Part shown: piece after piece, positions 41,909 through 50,284 of the stretch
Layout of the letters: the number at the start of each line of letters is the position of its first letter
Position numbering within the stretch: the first letter of the stretch is position 1
Source of the DNA: SG8-30 sp963695155
GTDB taxonomy: Bacteria > Pseudomonadota > Gammaproteobacteria > Steroidobacterales > Steroidobacteraceae
Reading direction: 5' to 3'
Assembly: GCA_963695155.1 (NCBI GenBank)
Contig: CAVOGD010000003.1
Location: 248,001-312,000, forward strand
DNA length: 64,000 nucleotides
Program-made: the position numbers and the translations under genes
Notes under the pieces: model-generated
The model's input: the letters and a program-made list of their open reading frames with translations, nothing else
The model's database searches: none
What the model was told of the DNA's origin: nothing

Positions 41909-42823
41909 TCACGCCTGCCTGGCCTGGAGATCGAAATACCGCAACGCTGCCTGCGCAACCGGCCCGCCCCACTCCTGCAGGAAGTGACCGCCGCCGGCCA
42001 CGACCATCGGCTCCGCGCAACCCCGGATGCGCGATGCCAGTGCCCGCATCAGCGGCTCGCCCAGCACCGGATCCTCGGGTCCGATGGCCATGAAGGCCGG
42101 CCCGGACCACGACTCGGCCAGGTAACGCAGCGCGGCGCGGCCGGTGTCGGCGCCTTCCATCTCCGGCCTGACGGCGACGATCTCCGGAAACCGTCGCACC
42201 CCGGCCTTGTAGCGCACGTCGGGAAATGGCGCCGCATAGGCCGCGGCTTCGGCCGCGCTCAGCATGGGCGCCGCCCGCCCCAGCAGCGCCGCCACGTCGA
42301 GGTCGGGATGCGCCGCCGCATAGCTGCGCCACGCCTCCCAGCCCGGGCCCGGCGACCGGCCGGTGGCCACCCCGGTGTTCATCACGAGCAGCCGCGTGAT
42401 CCGCCCGGGGTAATCCATGGGCAGCGTCAGGCCGAGCAGGCCGCCCCAGTCCTGCACCACCAGGCACAGGCCGCGCAGGTCGAGACGGTCGATGAAGGAT
42501 TTGAGCGCGTTGCGGTGAAAGCCGAACGTGTAGACCGCGTCGTCCACCGGCTTGTCGGACCGGCCGAAGCCGAAGAAGTCCGGCGCAACCACGCGATGCC
42601 CGGCGGCGGCGAACACCGGGATCATCTTGCGGTACAGGTAGGCCCAGGTCGGCTCGCCATGCAGGCACAGGAAAGTCGTCGCCGCGTCCCGTGGCCCTTG
42701 GTCCACGTAGTGCATGCGCAGGCCGGCGTGGCCTGGCAGGTCGTCCGCATAGCGCGGGGCGTAGGGCCAGCCCGGCAGGTTCGCAAAGCGCTCGTCGGGG
42801 GTGCGCAGTGCCGTGACGGCCAC
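41909..42823 (-). CDS. Haloalkane dehalogenase
   Basis: Alpha/beta hydrolase of 304 residues with haloalkane dehalogenase features: HGEPTWAYLYRKMIPVF (oxyanion Glu/halide-binding region), PDFFGFGRSDKP, nucleophile motif VVQDWGGLLG (Asp followed by the halide-binding Trp), catalytic Asp in GPEDPVLG and His in GGGHFLQEWG. The order nucleophile-Asp-His fits the DhlA/DhmA (HLD-I) subgroup. It follows a cyclic-nucleotide-binding protein gene by 7 bp. Substrate not predictable; related enzymes can have non-halogenated natural substrates. Confidence 0.87.
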   Translation of the reverse strand: MAVTALRTPDERFANLPGWPYAPRYADDLPGHAGLRMHYVDQGPRDAATTFLCLHGEPTWAYLYRKMIPVFAAAGHRVVAPDFFGFGRSDKPVDDAVYTFGFHRNALKSFIDRLDLRGLCLVVQDWGGLLGLTLPMDYPGRITRLLVMNTGVATGRSPGPGWEAWRSYAAAHPDLDVAALLGRAAPMLSAAEAAAYAAPFPDVRYKAGVRRFPEIVAVRPEMEGADTGRAALRYLAESWSGPAFMAIGPEDPVLGEPLMRALASRIRGCAEPMVVAGGGHFLQEWGGPVAQAALRYFDLQARQA

Positions 42824-42830
42824 GGGTTGC

Positions 42831-43316
42831 TCAGTACTTGCCGCCGGTGCGGAACAGGTAGCGCTGCATGTCCATCAGCTGGGCGTTCATCCTGCGCTGC
42901 ACATGGTGCGCCACGCGCATGATGGCGCGCATCGCCTTGTACACCACCACCGGATGCGTGGTGAGGATCGCCTCGAAATCGCCGCGCTCCAGCACCAGCA
43001 CGCGCGTGGCGCCGTTGGCGACCAGGCTGGCGGAGCGCGGTTCGCCATCCATGAACGACAGCTCGCCGGCCAGGTCGCCCGGGCGCAGCGTGTGGATCAC
43101 GGACCACTCGCCGTGTTCGTCGCGGCGGTTGAGATCGATCTTGCCGGTCACCGGCACGAACAGGTGTGCGTCCCGCGCGCCCTCCTCGACCAGCACCTCG
43201 CCGTCCTTGCAATCCCTGATCTTGACGACGCGCGCCAGCGCCTGCAGTTCCGCCTCGTCCATCTCGGCGGCCAGCGGCGTCTTCTTCAGCGCATCGAGGT
43301 TTTCGCCATTCTGCAC
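42831..43316 (-). CDS. Cyclic nucleotide-binding domain protein
   Basis: A 161-residue protein consisting mainly of one CNB domain: DGEVLVEEGARDAHLFVPVTGKIDL, then PGDLAGELSFMDGEPRSASLVANG at the phosphate-binding cassette (Gly-Glu and Arg present), and VLERGDFEAILTTHP. No DNA-binding helix-turn-helix is visible. The short C-terminal helix carries basic residues. It is probably co-transcribed with the downstream dehalogenase gene; the ligand (cAMP, cGMP or other) is unknown. Confidence 0.82.
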   Translation of the reverse strand: MQNGENLDALKKTPLAAEMDEAELQALARVVKIRDCKDGEVLVEEGARDAHLFVPVTGKIDLNRRDEHGEWSVIHTLRPGDLAGELSFMDGEPRSASLVANGATRVLVLERGDFEAILTTHPVVVYKAMRAIMRVAHHVQRRMNAQLMDMQRYLFRTGGKY

Positions 43317-43397
43317 GGTAGCCTCCCGGGCGTCGCCGCGGAACGCCCGGTGCGGCCCGCGGTTATCGGAATCATACCCGCTCGCGCTGCGCCCCGG

Positions 43398-44435
43398 TCA
43401 GACCGCCTGCCAGCGCAGCGCCGCGCCCGTGCCGGAGCGCGCGATGACGTTGCGCTTTTCGAGGTGGCGCAGGTGTGCCAGCGCCTCGGTCATGGCCAGC
43501 AGCCGGTTGAGTCCGTCCAGCCGGTGCACGCTGAACAGCAAGGCGGCGGCCTCCGTCGTGGAACGCGGCATCGAGCAGGAGTCGGTGATTTTCTCCAGCC
43601 GGCGGGCGTGTTCCGCCGCCAGCCAGTCGAGCCGCTCGTGCAGCCCGGCGAACGGCTTGCCGTGCCCCGGCAGTACCAGCGTGTCGGCCGGCAGCTGGCG
43701 CAATTCCTGCAGCGAGCCCAGGTAGTCGCCCAGCGGGTCGCTCTGCTCATTGGACGGATAAAGGCTGACGTTGCTGGAGATCGTCGGCAGCACCTGGTCG
43801 CCGCTGACCAGCAGGCCCGCATGTGGCGCGTGCAGGCACAGGTGATCCGGCGCGTGCCCGTCGTGCAGGCTCACCCGCCAGTCGCCGCCGGCGCCGGCCA
43901 GCGTCGCGCCGTTCGCCATCTCGCGCACGGCGGGCCGGCCGCTCACGACCGACTTGTAGGCGCGTCCGCCCAGGATGGCCGCCGTGTTGTCGTCGAGTTC
44001 CATGCCCTGGCGAGCGGCAAACGAGCGCAGCGCCTTGCCGGGTGCGACGTCCAGGTCCTCGAGCACACCGGCGCTGGCGGCATACGCGCGCGCGCCCATC
44101 TGCACCTCGATGCCGTGCCGTTCCGCAAACCAGTGGGCCATGCCGAAATGGTCCGGATGATGATGCGTGACGACCACCGAACGCAGCCGCGTCGCGATCG
44201 GCAGCTGGCTTTCCAGTCGCACCCAGGCCTGCTCCACGGCACGGGTCTTGATGCCCGTATCGACCAGGGTCCAGCCGTCCGGGCCGTCGAGCAGCCATAC
44301 ATTGGCATGCGTCAGCGCGCCCGGCATCGGCAGACGGATCCACAGGACGCCCTCTGCGAGCTCGACCCAGCCGCCGGCCTCCGGCGTGCGTTCGCGCACG
44401 TTCTCCAAGGCCTTGTCGTGGCTCACCGATGCCAT
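43398..44435 (-). CDS. MBL-fold metallo-hydrolase, glyoxalase II-like
   Basis: A 345-residue metallo-hydrolase with THHHPDHFGMAHW (zinc motif HxHxDH), VSLHDGHAPDHLCL, GLLVSGDQVLP and VLPGHGKPF. The C-terminal 80 residues (TEALAHLRHLEKRNVIAR) resemble a winged-helix extension found in the lactamase-B/LACTB2-like group. ATG at 44435 chosen because the upstream extension is low-complexity and unlike the family. A perfect hairpin lies 18 bp upstream (44453-44475). Confidence 0.83.
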   Translation of the reverse strand: MASVSHDKALENVRERTPEAGGWVELAEGVLWIRLPMPGALTHANVWLLDGPDGWTLVDTGIKTRAVEQAWVRLESQLPIATRLRSVVVTHHHPDHFGMAHWFAERHGIEVQMGARAYAASAGVLEDLDVAPGKALRSFAARQGMELDDNTAAILGGRAYKSVVSGRPAVREMANGATLAGAGGDWRVSLHDGHAPDHLCLHAPHAGLLVSGDQVLPTISSNVSLYPSNEQSDPLGDYLGSLQELRQLPADTLVLPGHGKPFAGLHERLDWLAAEHARRLEKITDSCSMPRSTTEAAALLFSVHRLDGLNRLLAMTEALAHLRHLEKRNVIARSGTGAALRWQAV

Positions 44436-44452
44436 GCCGTCATTCCCGCACC

Positions 44453-44475
44453 GCGTTTCCGTCTCGCGGAAACGC
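44453..44475. promoter_or_regulatory. Perfect 9-bp hairpin in the leader of the MBL gene
   Basis: GCGTTTCCG and CGGAAACGC with a 5-base loop, 18 bp upstream of the MBL ATG on the minus strand. It could end the upstream arsR transcript or affect translation initiation of the MBL gene. Confidence 0.45.
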
Positions 44476-44686
44476 ATCGAAGATACCCGATGGCGGCACG
44501 GGCGGCAGCGCATTTTCCACATGTTTCCTGCGCCGATGCTGCAGCCGCAATGTCGCGGTTGCGCCGGGCCGACGCCGAATCTGCATGGCGTGGCGGGCCG
44601 CAACGCGCGCTCCCGGCGAACGCCGCGTACCCGCAGGCCGGCACGTCAGGTGAATCCGCGGTGCGTCCGCCCGGGTGCGGCGGCAA

Positions 44687-45088
44687 TCAGTCGCCGAAGA
44701 TCGACAGTTGCCCGTCCACGCCGGCCGCCACGGCGCCGGCCCGCTTGCCGCGGCCCGCCCGGCACCCTTTCGCCCGGGCCTTCGCCGCCCTGCTGCCGGC
44801 GGCGGACGGCAGTGCGCCGATGAACTGCGCCAGCGCGGCATACGCCTCCGGCCGCACCGCGTAGCGTATGTACCTGCCCTGTTGCGTCGCGCGCAGCAGG
44901 CCACAGCGGCTCAGCTCCTTGAGGTGGAACGACAGCGTCGAGGGCGGGCACCGCAGCGTGCGCGCGATGTCGCCCGCCGCGGTCCCTTCCGGCCCGCCCA
45001 CGGCCGCAATCTGCACGATCCTGACGCGCGCGGACTGGGAAAGGGCCCCGAGCATGTCGGCGAATTGCCAGCTGGTTTGCTGCGCCAT
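44687..45088 (-). CDS. ArsR family transcriptional regulator
   Basis: A 133-residue winged-helix repressor: LGALSQSARVRIVQIAAVGGPEGTAAGDIARTLRCPPSTLSFHLKELSRCGLLRATQQGRYIRYAV in outline, the standard ArsR fold with recognition helix around CPPSTLSFHLKEL. No classical metal-box CVC motif; the single Cys before PPS and the Cys in LSRCG are candidates for thiol sensing only. The C-terminal 40 residues are Ala/Arg-rich. Candidate operators lie upstream. Confidence 0.83.
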   Translation of the reverse strand: MAQQTSWQFADMLGALSQSARVRIVQIAAVGGPEGTAAGDIARTLRCPPSTLSFHLKELSRCGLLRATQQGRYIRYAVRPEAYAALAQFIGALPSAAGSRAAKARAKGCRAGRGKRAGAVAAGVDGQLSIFGD

Positions 45089-45120
45089 GATCGCACCGGA
45101 ACGGCAGGTCGAAGGTTCCA

Positions 45121-45134
45121 AGATTATCGAATCT
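45121..45134. promoter_or_regulatory. Operator candidate 1 (ArsR)
   Basis: AGATT-ATCG-AATCT is a 5-bp-arm dyad 33 bp upstream of the arsR ATG. On the minus strand it contains ATTCGATAA, the same 9-mer as the second dyad at 45251-45263. Confidence 0.45.
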
Positions 45135-45194
45135 GAACCCTATCGCAATGGTCTTGAGACCGTCCCGGGAGCACTCGGGGCCCTCACTTACCTA

Positions 45195-45222
45195 TTGCAT
45201 CGGCCAGAATTCACGCTATATT
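45195..45222 (+). promoter_or_regulatory. Promoter candidate for the 117-residue hypothetical gene
   Basis: TTGCAT (45195-45200) and TATATT (45217-45222) separated by 16 bp, pointing toward the plus-strand gene at 45354. It lies between the two operator candidates. Confidence 0.45.
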
Positions 45223-45250
45223 TCGCTCGTAGGATCTTGATACGAATTCG

Positions 45251-45263
45251 CTTATTCGATAAG
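45251..45263. promoter_or_regulatory. Operator candidate 2 (ArsR)
   Basis: CTTAT-TCG-ATAAG is a perfect dyad sharing ATTCGATAA with the site at 45121-45134. It lies downstream of the predicted promoter at 45195-45222, a position where a bound repressor could block transcription of the plus-strand gene. Confidence 0.45.
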
Positions 45264-45353
45264 AATGGAATTCGTTCATCGCAGATCCGGATCTCGCCGC
45301 TGTCACGGGGCCCTGCCTTCCGCCAAAGAAAACATGGGGTTACGGAGAAGGGG

Positions 45354-45707
45354 ATGAACGCCGCCTGGGAGTCATTGCATCTCGCTTCGCAAGAACTTGC
45401 TTCTTGCTCGCATATAAAACAACGACTTATTGCTGCTTTCTCGAAACATCTTGAAGAACTGGATGCGCAACACCTGCCCAAGGAAATGCGCGGGGAATTC
45501 CAGTCCATCATCCGGCAGATGACTTGTGTGCGGCCGCTGCGTGGCGAGACGGCCGTGGCGGCCACGGTGCGCAAGATGTCCGTCGAGGAAGCCGGCGCCT
45601 GTGCACAACGCATCGTGGGACTGCTGAGCCGCCTCGGCGGCAGCCACGCTGCAGCCGTTCCGGCGCGTCCGCACGCCGTAGCGTCGCGGTACGCCACCGA
45701 CGCCTGA
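45354..45707 (+). CDS. Conserved-type hypothetical protein
   Basis: A 117-residue helical protein of unrecognised family. Residues 1-60 form amphipathic helices (IKQRLIAAFSKHLEELDAQHLP), followed by RPLRGETAVAATVRKMSVEEAGACAQRIVGLL, which looks like a structured, conserved stretch. Start ATG follows GGAGAAGGGG. Divergent from arsR with possible operators between. No signal peptide, membrane segment or catalytic motif is seen. Confidence 0.65.
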   Translation: MNAAWESLHLASQELASCSHIKQRLIAAFSKHLEELDAQHLPKEMRGEFQSIIRQMTCVRPLRGETAVAATVRKMSVEEAGACAQRIVGLLSRLGGSHAAAVPARPHAVASRYATDA

Positions 45708-45712
45708 GCGAC

Positions 45713-46168
45713 TCAGTCGGGCGTGAATTCGATCGTGTCGAACCGCGCGGTGTCCTCGTGCCGCGCCTGCAGCTTGATTGCGTCGGTCATCTCACGCTGG
45801 TTCCAGCCGACGACGCAATCGCCCAGCTGCTTGAGCCGCGGCGGAACTGACTTGTCCGCGCCGAACGGCTCCATGACGATGACCGCCTTCTGCGCGGACC
45901 TGGCATAGACGGCCTGGAACTCGGTCAGGGACGGCGCCCGGGCGTACAGCTTGGACAGCAGCAGCACGGCTTCCGCCTCGTTGATCTGCAGGCGCAAGGC
46001 TTCCTGCAGGCTCGCCGGGTCGCGAGCGCGCGGCGGATCCTCCGGCGCGCTGACGTTCTTGTAGAAGAAATTGGGCGCGCTTTCCAGGTACTCGAACACC
46101 CGGAAATACTCCTCGTCGGGCGCGAACAGGTGGCTGACGAACAGGCGGATCGGGTTTTTCTCGCTCAT
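45713..46168 (-). CDS. TIR-like (MTH538/DUF1863-type) domain protein
   Basis: A 151-residue single-domain protein: IRLFVSHLFAPDEEYFRVFEYLE at the start (the box-1-like strand of TIR-like folds), then a helix LQEALRLQINEAEAVLLLSKLYA and VIVMEPFGADKSVP. This is the pattern of the small 'TIR-like' flavodoxin-fold family, often cytosolic and sometimes linked to defence. No NADase catalytic Glu can be assigned with confidence. Convergent with the hypothetical gene, 5 bp apart. Confidence 0.6.
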   Translation of the reverse strand: MSEKNPIRLFVSHLFAPDEEYFRVFEYLESAPNFFYKNVSAPEDPPRARDPASLQEALRLQINEAEAVLLLSKLYARAPSLTEFQAVYARSAQKAVIVMEPFGADKSVPPRLKQLGDCVVGWNQREMTDAIKLQARHEDTARFDTIEFTPD

Positions 46169-46260
46169 GACCGTTGCTGCCTCCAGCCAGCTCACGGCCG
46201 CGCGTGTCGTGCCGGCCGCCAGGGCCTAGAATACGTCGTTTACCCCCGTCGCGTATACGC

Positions 46261-47040
46261 ATGCGCCTGGTCGTCTACAACATCCGCTACGCCACCGGCA
46301 CCGGCCCGGCCTTTCACCTGCCGCTGCCGGGCGCCGGCTACCTGCGCAGCAGCCGCCAGGTACTCGAGCGCATCTGCGCCTTCCTGCGTGCGCAGGACCC
46401 GGACATCGTCGGCCTCATCGAGATCGACACCGGCTCGCTGCGCACCGGCATGATCAACCAGGCGCAGTTCATCGCCGACCACCTCGGCCATTACTCCATC
46501 TACCAGTGCAAGTACGGCGAGGACTCGCTGACGCAACTCGTGCCGATCGTGCGCAAGCAGGGCAACGCCTTCCTGGCCGCGCCCCGCGTGCACGGCGAAC
46601 GCTTCCATTACTTCGACGCCGGCATCAAGCGGCTCATCATCGAACTGGAACTCGACGACGTCGCGGTGTTCCTGGTGCACCTGTCGCTGAAGTTCCGGCA
46701 CCGTCACTACCAGCTGCGGCACCTGCACCAGCTCATCCGGCAACAGCCCAAGCCGGTCATCGTGGCCGGCGACTTCAACACGTTCTGGGGCGACCACGAG
46801 ATCTACCTCTTCATGCAGGCCGCCGGACTGCGCAGCGCCAACGTCGAGGGCAAGCCGTCGTACCCGAGCCGCTGGCCGCGCAAGGAACTGGACTTCGTGC
46901 TGTACGGCCAGGGCATCGAGCCGCTCGGCTTCGCGGTGCCGGACGTGCAGCTGTCCGACCACCTGCCGCTGGTGTTCGATTTCGAGGTGACCGGCCGCCC
47001 CGCCAGCCACGCAGAAGGCCGGCGGCACGCCGAAGCCTGA
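46261..47040 (+). CDS. Endonuclease/exonuclease/phosphatase (EEP) family protein
   Basis: A 259-residue EEP-superfamily hydrolase, related to DNase I and sphingomyelinase folds. Motifs are RLVVYNIRYATG (metal-ligand Asn), DIVGLIEIDTGS (metal-ligand Glu), VIVAGDFNTFWGD (Asp-x-Asn pair) and the terminal LSDHLPLVFDF (catalytic Asp-His). All catalytic positions are present, so it should be active; nucleic acid or phospholipid substrate cannot be separated from sequence. No signal peptide. Confidence 0.85.
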   Translation: MRLVVYNIRYATGTGPAFHLPLPGAGYLRSSRQVLERICAFLRAQDPDIVGLIEIDTGSLRTGMINQAQFIADHLGHYSIYQCKYGEDSLTQLVPIVRKQGNAFLAAPRVHGERFHYFDAGIKRLIIELELDDVAVFLVHLSLKFRHRHYQLRHLHQLIRQQPKPVIVAGDFNTFWGDHEIYLFMQAAGLRSANVEGKPSYPSRWPRKELDFVLYGQGIEPLGFAVPDVQLSDHLPLVFDFEVTGRPASHAEGRRHAEA

Positions 47041-47070
47041 CCTGCGGCATACCCACAAGGAGCAAGTCCC

Positions 47071-49116
47071 GTGAGCGGATCACCTGGCCACTGGAAGCTG
47101 GACATCGACAACGAAGCGGTTGCGTGGTTGTCGCTCGACCGGCAGGGCGCCTCGGCCAACTCGCTGGGACGCGCGGTGATGGAAGAACTGGACGCGTGCC
47201 TGGCGCGCATCGAGCAGGCCCGCCCGCGCGCCGTCGTGCTGTTCTCCGCGAAGGACAGCGGCTTCGTCGCCGGCGCCGACATCACCGAGTTCGACCAGTT
47301 GACCGACGCAGACCAGGCCTACGCGCTGGTGCGCTCCGGGCAGCGGGTCCTCGACCGGCTCGAGGCCCTGCCCTGCCCCACGGTCGCCGCCGTGCACGGG
47401 TTCGCGCTGGGCGGCGGCCTGGAACTCGCGCTGGCGTGCCGGTACCGCGTCGGCGCCGACGACGGGCGCCTGGCGCTCGGCCTGCCGGAAGTGATGCTCG
47501 GCATCCACCCCGGGTTCGGTGGCACCGTGCGCGCACCGCGCCTCATCGGTGCGCCCGCGGCCCTGGACCTCATGTTGACCGGACGGACCGTGCGTGGCGA
47601 GCGGGCCGGGAAGATGGGACTGGTGGACAAGCTGGTGCCGCGGCAGGAACTCCGCGAGGCGGCCCGTGCGCTGGCACTGGCGGCGGCGCCGGTCAGGCGC
47701 CCGGGCCTCGGCACGCGCCTGCTGTCGTGGCCGGGGATCCGTCTCCTGGTCGCCGCGCACACCCGCAAGCAGGTTGCGCGACGCGCGCGCCCCGAGCATT
47801 ACCCCGCTCCGTACGCGATGATCAGGCTGTTCGCCGACCACGGCGCCGCGGGCGATGCGGCCTACGAGGCCGAGGCGCGCTCGATCGCCGCGCTGCTCCT
47901 GACCCCCACGTCGCGCAACCTGGTGCGCGTGTTCTTCCTGCAGGAACGCCTCAAGGCCCTGGGCGGCCGGCAGGCGCGCAAGTTCGACAAGGTGCACGTG
48001 GTGGGCGCGGGCGTCATGGGCGGCGACATTGCCGCCTGGTGCGCCTACCGCGGCATGAGCGTCACCCTGCAGGACCGCGAGGAACGGTTCATCACGCCCG
48101 CGCTGCAGCGTGCGCGCGAGTTCTTCGACAAGCGCTGCCGCCGGCCCGGCCAGGCCGACGAGTGCAGCCGGCGCCTGGTCGCGGACGTGGCCGGCAACGG
48201 CGTGGCGGAAGCCGACGTCGTGATCGAGGCCATCTTCGAGGACGCCGCGGCGAAGCGCGAACTGTATGCGCAGCTCGAACCGCGACTGAAGCCCGACGCG
48301 CTGCTGGCCACCAACACGTCCAGCATCATGCTGGAGGAGCTGTCGCGCAACCTGGCCGACCCGGGCCGCCTGGTGGGGCTGCACTTCTTCAACCCGGTCG
48401 CCAGGATGATGCTGGTGGAGATCGTGCGCGCCGCGGCGACGCACGAATCCTGCCTGCAGGACGCGGTCGGCTTCACGCGCCAGCTCGACAAGCTGCCGTT
48501 GCCCTGCCGCAGCTCTGCGGGATTCGCCGTCAACCGCATCCTCATGCCGTACATGGCCGAGGCGATGTTCGCCATCGAGGAGGGCGTGCCGCCGGCCGAG
48601 ATCGATGCCGTCGCGAAGAAGTTCGGCATGCCGATGGGGCCTGTGGAGCTGGCCGACACGGTCGGGCTCGATGTGGCGATGCACGTAGGGCGCATCCTGG
48701 CCGAGGCTTACGGCCGGCCGGCGCCCACCGGCATCAGGCAGCTGGTCGAGGCCGGACACGTGGGCCGCAAGTCGGGCCGCGGCTATTACGAATGGCGCGA
48801 CGGCAAGCCGGTCAAGCCCGCGGCGACCGGCAAGGCCCCGGCCGACCTGCAGGACCGGCTGGTCCTGCAGTACCTGAACGAGGCCGTCGGCTGCCTGCGC
48901 GACGACGTGGTCGAGGATGCCGACCTGCTGGATGCGGGCATGATCTTCGGCACGGGATTTGCGCCATTTCGCGGTGGCCCCGTGCAGTACATCCGCAGCC
49001 GCGGCGTCGCGGAACTCGTCGCCACGCTCGAGGCGCTGGAACGGCGCCACGGGGCACGCTTCCGGCCGGACCCCGGCTGGCGGACCCTGCCCGCCTTGCG
49101 TGCGAAGGGGCTGTGA
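47071..49116 (+). CDS. Enoyl-CoA hydratase/3-hydroxyacyl-CoA dehydrogenase fusion (FadB/FadJ-like)
   Basis: Beta-oxidation multifunctional enzyme, 681 residues. N-terminal crotonase domain: FSAKDSGFVAGADITEF, HGFALGGGLELALACRYR, and LGLPEVMLGIHPGFGGTVR with both hydratase Glu residues. From about residue 305 the 3-hydroxyacyl-CoA dehydrogenase domain: VHVVGAGVMGGDIAAW, LATNTSSIMLEEL, GLHFFNPVARM with catalytic His, and GFAVNRILMPYM. Slightly shorter than FadB (about 715). No thiolase gene is adjacent. GTG start follows AAGGAG. Confidence 0.92.
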   Translation: MSGSPGHWKLDIDNEAVAWLSLDRQGASANSLGRAVMEELDACLARIEQARPRAVVLFSAKDSGFVAGADITEFDQLTDADQAYALVRSGQRVLDRLEALPCPTVAAVHGFALGGGLELALACRYRVGADDGRLALGLPEVMLGIHPGFGGTVRAPRLIGAPAALDLMLTGRTVRGERAGKMGLVDKLVPRQELREAARALALAAAPVRRPGLGTRLLSWPGIRLLVAAHTRKQVARRARPEHYPAPYAMIRLFADHGAAGDAAYEAEARSIAALLLTPTSRNLVRVFFLQERLKALGGRQARKFDKVHVVGAGVMGGDIAAWCAYRGMSVTLQDREERFITPALQRAREFFDKRCRRPGQADECSRRLVADVAGNGVAEADVVIEAIFEDAAAKRELYAQLEPRLKPDALLATNTSSIMLEELSRNLADPGRLVGLHFFNPVARMMLVEIVRAAATHESCLQDAVGFTRQLDKLPLPCRSSAGFAVNRILMPYMAEAMFAIEEGVPPAEIDAVAKKFGMPMGPVELADTVGLDVAMHVGRILAEAYGRPAPTGIRQLVEAGHVGRKSGRGYYEWRDGKPVKPAATGKAPADLQDRLVLQYLNEAVGCLRDDVVEDADLLDAGMIFGTGFAPFRGGPVQYIRSRGVAELVATLEALERRHGARFRPDPGWRTLPALRAKGL

Positions 49117-49175
49117 TACGATGCCGCCCGCAATGACGACAACAGGATGCCCCGTCCGGGGACCAGCGGTGGCCC

Positions 49176-50243
49176 ATGGGCGATAAGCACATAGACCTGT
49201 CTATCCTGCGGGCGTTCTCGCCGCTCAGCGGCATGAAAATCGAGAACCTCAAGGCGCTCGCCCGCAAGACCTCCGTGCTGACCCTCGAGTCCGGCCGCGT
49301 CCTCTTCAAGGAGGGCGACAAGGACAAGCGCACGCTGTACCTCGTGTCCGGCGACCTGGAGCTGCGTTCCGGCGAGCGCACCGTCGGCGCCCTGCAGGGC
49401 GCCACCCCGGAGGCGCGCAATGCCATCGCGCCCGGGCAGCCGCGGCGCTTCACGGCCCGCGCGCTGACCGAGATCGAGTTCATCGCGGTAGACACCGACC
49501 TGCTCGACGTGCTGCTGACCTGGGACCAGACCGGCAGCTACGAGGTGTCCGAGATCACCGGCCAGCCGACCGGCGAGGCCGACGACTGGATGACGGTGCT
49601 GCTGCAGACCAAGGCCTTCCACCGCATCCCGCCGGCCAACATCCAGGCGCTGTTCATGCGCATGGAGCGCATCAACACCAAGGCCGGCGACATCATCATC
49701 AAGCAGGGCGACGACGGCGACTATTTCTACGTGGTCACGCGGGGCCGCTGCGTGGTCACCCGCGAGACGCCGGTCAACCGTGAGGGCATCAAGCTCGCCG
49801 AGCTCGGCGCGGGGGAGTCGTTCGGCGAGGAAGCGCTGATCTCGGACAACAAGCGCAACGCGACCGTCAGGATGGCCACGGACGGTGCGCTGATGCGGCT
49901 CAACAAGGACGACTTCAACGCGCTGCTCAATGACCCGCTGCTGCACTGGGTGGACCTCGAGCACGCCCGCGCGCTGGTATCGAAGGGGGCACGCTGGCTC
50001 GACGTGCGGCTGCCGAGCGAGTACGAGGCCTTTCACCTCGAAGCGGCCGTCAACATCCCCCTGTACTTCATCCGCATGAAGCTGAAGGCGCTCGACCCGG
50101 ACACGCCGTACGTCGCCGTCTGCGACAGCGGCCGGCGCAGCTCGGTGGCGGCGTTCCTGCTCAGCGAGAGGGGTTTCGAGGCCTACTGCCTCACGGCCGG
50201 ACTGACCGGCAACGACCTGGGGCCCGTGAAGAACGACGACTGA
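49176..50243 (+). CDS. Tandem cyclic nucleotide-binding + rhodanese protein
   Basis: A 355-residue three-domain protein. A degenerate CNB domain (about 15-115; VLFKEGDKDKRTLYLVSGDLELRSG), an intact-looking CNB domain (about 145-250; AGDIIIKQGDDGDYFYVVTRGRCVV, then GESFGEEALISDNKRNATVR with the Glu-Arg cassette) and a C-terminal rhodanese domain whose active loop is CDSGRRS with Cys316. The combination suggests nucleotide-controlled sulfur transfer or signalling. No DNA-binding domain is present. Function not established; related CNB-rhodanese proteins exist in gammaproteobacteria. Confidence 0.85.
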   Translation: MGDKHIDLSILRAFSPLSGMKIENLKALARKTSVLTLESGRVLFKEGDKDKRTLYLVSGDLELRSGERTVGALQGATPEARNAIAPGQPRRFTARALTEIEFIAVDTDLLDVLLTWDQTGSYEVSEITGQPTGEADDWMTVLLQTKAFHRIPPANIQALFMRMERINTKAGDIIIKQGDDGDYFYVVTRGRCVVTRETPVNREGIKLAELGAGESFGEEALISDNKRNATVRMATDGALMRLNKDDFNALLNDPLLHWVDLEHARALVSKGARWLDVRLPSEYEAFHLEAAVNIPLYFIRMKLKALDPDTPYVAVCDSGRRSSVAAFLLSERGFEAYCLTAGLTGNDLGPVKNDD

Positions 50244-50284
50244 CGACACGTCGCCGTGCCGCGCCCGGCGGCGCAGGCCGCGGG

